Below are positions 59,951 to 64,000 of a DNA stretch of 64,000 nucleotides, piece after piece (the stretch's first letter is position 1; each line of letters opens with the position of its first letter). The stretch spans positions 62,001 to 126,000 of the forward strand of contig NZ_JAHPZX010000010.1 of assembly GCF_021325795.1 (NCBI RefSeq). Reading direction: 5' to 3'. The DNA comes from Bordetella sp. LUAb4 (GTDB lineage: Bacteria; Pseudomonadota; Gammaproteobacteria; Burkholderiales; Burkholderiaceae_B). Made by a program: the position numbers and the translations under genes. The notes beneath the pieces are model-generated. The model ran no database searches, was not told the origin of the DNA, and saw only the letters and a list, made by a program, of their open reading frames with translations.

Positions 59951-60929
59951 GCGCTACGCCTTGATTACCGTGGATACCGAAGCGTTGCCCAAGCGGGCGC
60001 CCGGCGACCACGTCAAGCGCCTGATGTGGGGCGAGCACGTCGGCGGCACGGCCGGCGTGCGGGAAATGTGCCGGATCGGCGACGAGTTCGGTGTCAAGCA
60101 CGTGTTCTTCCTGGACCTGTGCGGCGCGTACGACGAGCTGGGCGAGGCCCTGCGTGTCGCCCGTTGGCTGCATACCGAAGGACAGGACGTGCAGCTGCAT
60201 GCGCATCCGGAATATCTGCCGCTGCGCTTCTGGGAAGAGCAGGGGCTGGCGTCGCGCCCGCAGTATATGAACCAGTACACCGATGACGCGCGGGCGGCAT
60301 TCATCCTGCGGCACTTCGGCGGCTTGCTGTCCGGCGTGACCGGCGCGGCCATGCGGGCCTTTCGCGCGGGCTCCTTTCGCTGGAATGCCAGTACCATCCG
60401 CGCATTGGAAGACGTGGGTATTCCCTTGTCTTTCAATAACTCCATGTGCGCCTTGCGGGCCGGGCAGTGCCCCTATGCCGAGGACACCAATGCGCCGTAT
60501 GCCTGGTCCAATGGGGTGTTGGAAATCCCCATGACGGAGAAACGCATTCTGCCCAGCATCGGCAAGGATGCCTGGTGGGCACGGCTGACCTATCCGGAAT
60601 CCAGCTATTTCCGCTTCCGCCCGTGGTGGGGGAAGCTGCTGCTGGATACGTTCAGCGGTAGCCCGGACTTCTCGGTTTTCCTGCTGCATTCCTGGTCGCT
60701 GCTGTATTGGGATCAACAGGGCTACGGGGTCTATCGGGACGATCAGCGTATCGAAGGGTATCGCAAACTGGTGCAGCGCCTGACCAGGAACTACGACGTG
60801 ATTACCACCGCGGAACTGTTGGACCTGCGCCAACGCGGCAAGATCGCCACCTCGCGGACGGTGGCGGTCGAGCGGGCGGAACCCGTGGCGCCGGTCAGCC
60901 GGCCACCCGCCGCGAGGCGCGCGGCATGA
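59943..60929 (+). CDS. CE4-like polysaccharide deacetylase family protein, copy 2
   Basis: 328 residues from a GTG that lies inside the end of copy 1. It shares with copy 1 the ALITVDTEALPKRAPGDHV start, HAHPEYLP (metal His), FRAGSFRWN, SFNNSM, AYAWSNGVLEIPMTE and HSWSLLYW segments. A short Ala/Pro/Arg-rich tail is extra. Retention of the same key residues suggests that both copies are active and may act on different sugars. It overlaps the following glycosyltransferase gene (ATGA). Confidence 0.8.
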   Translation: MPERYALITVDTEALPKRAPGDHVKRLMWGEHVGGTAGVREMCRIGDEFGVKHVFFLDLCGAYDELGEALRVARWLHTEGQDVQLHAHPEYLPLRFWEEQGLASRPQYMNQYTDDARAAFILRHFGGLLSGVTGAAMRAFRAGSFRWNASTIRALEDVGIPLSFNNSMCALRAGQCPYAEDTNAPYAWSNGVLEIPMTEKRILPSIGKDAWWARLTYPESSYFRFRPWWGKLLLDTFSGSPDFSVFLLHSWSLLYWDQQGYGVYRDDQRIEGYRKLVQRLTRNYDVITTAELLDLRQRGKIATSRTVAVERAEPVAPVSRPPAARRAA

Positions 60930-62242
60930 GATGGTTGACGCAGTCCTGGCTGGGCTTGAGCCGTATGCTGACCGCGGGCGCCATCCAGCGCCAATTGGAC
61001 CGGCCCGCCGCGGTCACGCCGTACGTGCCCGACCCGGGCAGCTTGCTGTATGTGGCGGCCAGCGCCTTGCCGTATCACATGAGCGGTTACGTGACGCGCA
61101 CGCACGAGGTGATGCGCGCGCTGCGCGCGGCGCGGCCCAATGTGCACGTCATGACTCGCCCTGGCTACCCCTGGGACCGGCGCGATCGCCTGGGTGACAT
61201 CGAACGGCACCCGAATGCCAACGCCAACGCGACCACGATCGAGACGACGCGGGTGGAAGACATCACGTACACCCACATGCGGGCGCCGTCCAATCTGCGT
61301 CCGGTATTGCAATACGCGCTGCAGGCCGCACAGGCCGTGGCGCAGGTGGCCGAGCGTCACCGGGTGGCGGTCATCCATGCCGCGTCCAATCATGTCAATG
61401 CCTTGCCTGCCCTGTTGGCGGCACGCCAGCTGGGCGTGCCATTCCAGTACGAGATGCGGGGTTTGTGGGAGTTGACCCGCAGCGCGCGCCGGCCTCGCTA
61501 CGAAGAGACGCAAGGGTTCCGGCAGGGGCTGCAGCTGGAAGGGCTGGTGGCCAGCCATGCCGACCGCCTGTTCGTCATCTCCGAGCAGTTGCGCTCCTAT
61601 GCGCAGGCACACTGGCCCATCCATGCCGACCGGGTGGCCTTGCTACCCAATTGCGTCGACCCCGCCCGCTTCTTTCCCGCTGATCCGCTGGACGTGGAGC
61701 CGGACACCATAGGCTATGCGGGTTCGCTGATTTCCTACGAAGGCCTGGACACGCTGATCGACGCCGTGGGGCGCTTGTGGCGAGCCGGACGGCGTGTGAC
61801 GGTGACCCTGATCGGCCACGGTGAAGCGGAGGCCGATCTGCGTGCGCAGGTGGCGCGCGCGGGCTTGACCGACCTCATTCTGTTCATGGGGCGTTTGACT
61901 CCGGCCGAGGCCCGCGCCTGTCTGGCGCGCTGCGCGCTGGTGTGCATCCCGCGCAAGCCTTTCGATGTCTGCCGCATCGTGCCGCCGATCAAGCTGGTGG
62001 AGGCCCAGGCGCTGGGCCGGCCGGTGGTCGCGGCCGATCTGCCCGTGCTGCGCGATGAGTTCGGCGAGCAGCCGGCGGGCTGGTTCTTCAAGGCCGGTGA
62101 TGCCGCCGATCTGGCGAAAACCTTGGGCCGGGCTTTGAGCGACCGCGCGGCGCTGGCGGCGGCTGGCGCGCGGGCCCGGCAATACGCCGTCGCGCACCGC
62201 AGCTGGAGCGCCTACATCAAAGACGTCTTACCTGGTGTTTGA
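60926..62242 (+). CDS. GT4 family glycosyltransferase
   Basis: 438 residues. GT-B fold: N-terminal acceptor domain (about 40-240, with MSGYVTRTHEVMRAL) and C-terminal donor domain (about 250-430, with IGYAGSLISYEGLDTLIDAV, LFMGRL and the KLVEAQALGRPVVAADLP nucleotide-sugar motif). The ATG overlaps the upstream stop. It is expected to add one sugar of the surface polysaccharide in the cytoplasm. Confidence 0.92.
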   Translation: MRWLTQSWLGLSRMLTAGAIQRQLDRPAAVTPYVPDPGSLLYVAASALPYHMSGYVTRTHEVMRALRAARPNVHVMTRPGYPWDRRDRLGDIERHPNANANATTIETTRVEDITYTHMRAPSNLRPVLQYALQAAQAVAQVAERHRVAVIHAASNHVNALPALLAARQLGVPFQYEMRGLWELTRSARRPRYEETQGFRQGLQLEGLVASHADRLFVISEQLRSYAQAHWPIHADRVALLPNCVDPARFFPADPLDVEPDTIGYAGSLISYEGLDTLIDAVGRLWRAGRRVTVTLIGHGEAEADLRAQVARAGLTDLILFMGRLTPAEARACLARCALVCIPRKPFDVCRIVPPIKLVEAQALGRPVVAADLPVLRDEFGEQPAGWFFKAGDAADLAKTLGRALSDRAALAAAGARARQYAVAHRSWSAYIKDVLPGV

Positions 62243-62272
62243 AGACAGCATCAACCTGAAGCAGGAAACAGC

Positions 62273-63358
62273 ATGATCGGCGGATTGATAAGAACGGTCG
62301 GATCGTTGGTGTACGACTATCCCGCGGTGGCACAGGATGTCCCTGGGGCGGGGGAATTCGGCCAGTTGAAAGTCGCGTTGGTCACTGATGCGTTCACAGC
62401 GGACTGCCTGTCGATCGAGTGCCGGGTGCGCATCCTGACACCGGGCAATTATCGGGAAGTGATAGAAGAATGGAAGCCGGACCTGGTTTTCGTCGAATCG
62501 GCCTTCCATGGCGCGGACGGCAGTTGGCGCTATCGCCTGGCCAGGCAACCGGCGTGGTTGCGCATCGGACCACCCAAGGTGATCCTGCGGCTGGTCGAAC
62601 TGGCGCGGGCGCGCGGCGTGCCCACGGTGTTTTGGAACAAGGATGACGGCGCCTTCTTCGATGACTTCATCGAAACGGCACAAGTCTTTGATTACGTGTT
62701 CACCACCGATCAGGACCGGGTGGCCGATTATCGGCGGCGCGTGCCGGCCCATGTGCCGGTCCACACACTGAGCATGCCGTATCAGCCGGCCTATCATCAT
62801 TTCACCGGTTTTCACTTCGAGCTGCGGGAAGCCTGCTTCACCGGCAGCTACTACCGCCGTATCCTGAGCGAGCGCCGGCGCTTCCTGGACATGATTTTCG
62901 GCGCTTGCGCGGCGGCGACGTTGCCGCTCAATGTGTACGACCGCAATCATGACCGCTTGTCGCGATCATTCGAATTCGAGTATCCGCGGCATGCCCAGTT
63001 GCGCATCCATGAAATGGTGCCGCACAGGCGCACGGCCGATATCTACAAGCAGCACGTGATTTCGCTGAACGTGAATTCGGTGACCGCGTCGGCCACGATG
63101 TATTCGCGCCGCCTGTTGGAAATCCTGGCTTGTGGCGGCATCGCCGTGACCAATCCCAGCCTGGCCGTGGCGCGCGATTTTCGCGACTTCTGCCATGTGG
63201 TGGACTCCACGGAGCAAGCCCGCGAGCTGTTCGCCAGGCTGCGTCACGGCCCCGCCGCGGACGATCTGGCACGCGCCGAGGCGGGGGCCGCCTATGTGAA
63301 GCAGCATCACACGTGGGCCCATCGCCTGAGGGATGTCTGCTCGGTCGTGAAAGGCTGA
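62273..63358 (+). CDS. CgeB-like glycosyltransferase
   Basis: 361 residues. It is colinear with the N-terminal module of the giant protein at 52269: VFVESAFHGADGSWRYR against VFIESAWRGLDDSWEKK, FDYVFTTDQDRVADYRRRV, then FTGSYYRRILSERR and LLEILACGGIAVTNPS. CgeB-type proteins have a GT-B-like fold. It lies in the same distal operon as the deacetylases, 30 bases after the GT4 gene. Confidence 0.85.
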   Translation: MIGGLIRTVGSLVYDYPAVAQDVPGAGEFGQLKVALVTDAFTADCLSIECRVRILTPGNYREVIEEWKPDLVFVESAFHGADGSWRYRLARQPAWLRIGPPKVILRLVELARARGVPTVFWNKDDGAFFDDFIETAQVFDYVFTTDQDRVADYRRRVPAHVPVHTLSMPYQPAYHHFTGFHFELREACFTGSYYRRILSERRRFLDMIFGACAAATLPLNVYDRNHDRLSRSFEFEYPRHAQLRIHEMVPHRRTADIYKQHVISLNVNSVTASATMYSRRLLEILACGGIAVTNPSLAVARDFRDFCHVVDSTEQARELFARLRHGPAADDLARAEAGAAYVKQHHTWAHRLRDVCSVVKG

Positions 63359-63367
63359 GCCGCGACG

Positions 63368-64000
63368 ATGATCTGGCTATCTTATCTCGCGACCGCGGCG
63401 TTCATCCTGATTGTCCTGTCGCTCGGCGTATACGTCGCGCTGGAGATGCGTATCCTGCGCATCTCGCGCAAGACCGAACGGCGCCGGCTGACGCCGCTGA
63501 CGGAAGGCACCCGCCCGGAGCAGGGCGCGCTGGGCGGCTTGGACCCGCATGTCAGCGTCCTGTTGCCGATCCATAATGAAGCGGCAGTGGTGGAGCGCTT
63601 GATCGATGCGGTGTGTGCCTTGCGCTATCCGCCGCAGCGGTTGGAGGTCCTGGTGCTGGACGACTCCACCGATCATACGTCCGCATTGGCGCGCGACTGC
63701 GTCGAGCGCCATGAGCGCCGGGGCGTGAACATACGCCTGTTGCGGCGGCAGGATCGCAGCGGTTTCAAGGCCGGTAATCTGATGCATGGACTGAAGTCCG
63801 CCACGGGCGCGTTCTTCGTCATTTTCGATGCGGATTTCGTGCCGCCCCGGGATTTTCTCTTGCGCTGCATGCCTTGTTTCGATGATCCGGCGCTGGGCTA
63901 TCTACAGACCGCCATCGGCTACGAGAACAGCAACGCTTCTTTCCTGACCCGCTTCCAGGCCATGGAGATGGGCCATCAGCAGTACCTCACCGCGGGCCTC
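63368..64000 (+). CDS. Cellulose-synthase-like GT2 glycosyltransferase, 3' end outside window
   Basis: The first 211 residues are present and the frame is open at the window edge. An N-terminal membrane segment (about 4-25) precedes the GT-A domain. Donor-binding motifs VLVLDDSTD (about 94-102) and VIFDADFVP (about 152-160) mark the catalytic Asp residues, and the QTAIGYEN segment follows as in processive GT2 enzymes. Homologues have further membrane segments at the C-terminus, probably outside the window. It starts nine bases after the CgeB-like gene. Confidence 0.88.
   Translation, partial: MIWLSYLATAAFILIVLSLGVYVALEMRILRISRKTERRRLTPLTEGTRPEQGALGGLDPHVSVLLPIHNEAAVVERLIDAVCALRYPPQRLEVLVLDDSTDHTSALARDCVERHERRGVNIRLLRRQDRSGFKAGNLMHGLKSATGAFFVIFDADFVPPRDFLLRCMPCFDDPALGYLQTAIGYENSNASFLTRFQAMEMGHQQYLTAGL

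Noticed and set aside
1-64000. tRNA, rRNA, insertion sequences, integrase or attachment sites at island borders
   Set aside because: None recognised on either strand by reading. The T3SS island may have borders beyond the window on the left, and no mobile element marks the right border near 30650.

Overview
The window is high-GC DNA with dense operons, many four-base ATGA or GTGA gene overlaps, and a gene repertoire typical of Burkholderiales. A Bsc-like type III secretion system (T3SS), a HrpL/BtrS-like ECF sigma factor and a KpsMTE capsule locus together point to Bordetella or a close relative such as Achromobacter. This assignment is an inference from gene content, not from a search.

Region 1 (2-8377, mostly minus strand): the 3' end of an unknown gene; a RcsB-type response regulator; two receiver-AraC hybrid regulators; and a leftward T3SS operon, sctX(?)-sctY-sctV-sctD-sctF. 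Region 2 (8378-13726): a long divergent control region, then a rightward translocator operon. It encodes a very large EspA/Bsp22-like tip or filament protein, its SycD-like chaperone, and the pore proteins SctB and SctE, and it ends in a strong terminator. Region 3 (13947-26144): one long operon sctI-J-K-L-N-O-P-Q-R-S-T-U-C, which supplies rod, ring, ATPase complex, sorting platform, export gate, autoprotease and secretin. Together these units encode nearly a whole injectisome. No SctW gatekeeper, needle-chaperone pair or pilotin was recognised. Several parts (SctA, SctI, SctQ, SctU) carry unusually large low-complexity extensions built on short tandem repeats.

Region 4 (26209-30652): a terminator, the ECF sigma gene on the minus strand, an AT-rich divergent intergenic region, an unrecognised 959-residue protein and an unrecognised 124-residue protein with a structured leader. 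The two unknown proteins sit beside the T3SS sigma factor and are candidate secreted substrates or system-specific accessory factors.

Region 5 (30663-40584): signalling and envelope genes. These are a GAF-PAS-GGDEF-EAL protein with a degenerate GGDEF motif, a ChpT-like phosphotransferase with a single-domain receiver, an LtaS-type phosphoglycerol transferase, an AsmA-family protein and a membrane-bound diguanylate cyclase.

Region 6 (40765-64000): a capsule locus. It starts with a dehydrogenase and a second LtaS-type transferase, followed by the export genes (wza-type lipoprotein, kpsM, kpsT, kpsE). Next come a coiled-coil methyltransferase that may act as a chain-length ruler, wecB and wecC (UDP-ManNAc and UDP-ManNAcA synthesis), and a 1527-residue multi-module glycosyltransferase. 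The distal part holds a NodB-type deacetylase, a secreted beta-helix protein, two tandem CE4-like deacetylases, two more glycosyltransferases, and the start of a cellulose-synthase-like glycosyltransferase cut by the window edge. No tRNA, rRNA, CRISPR array or insertion sequence was seen.
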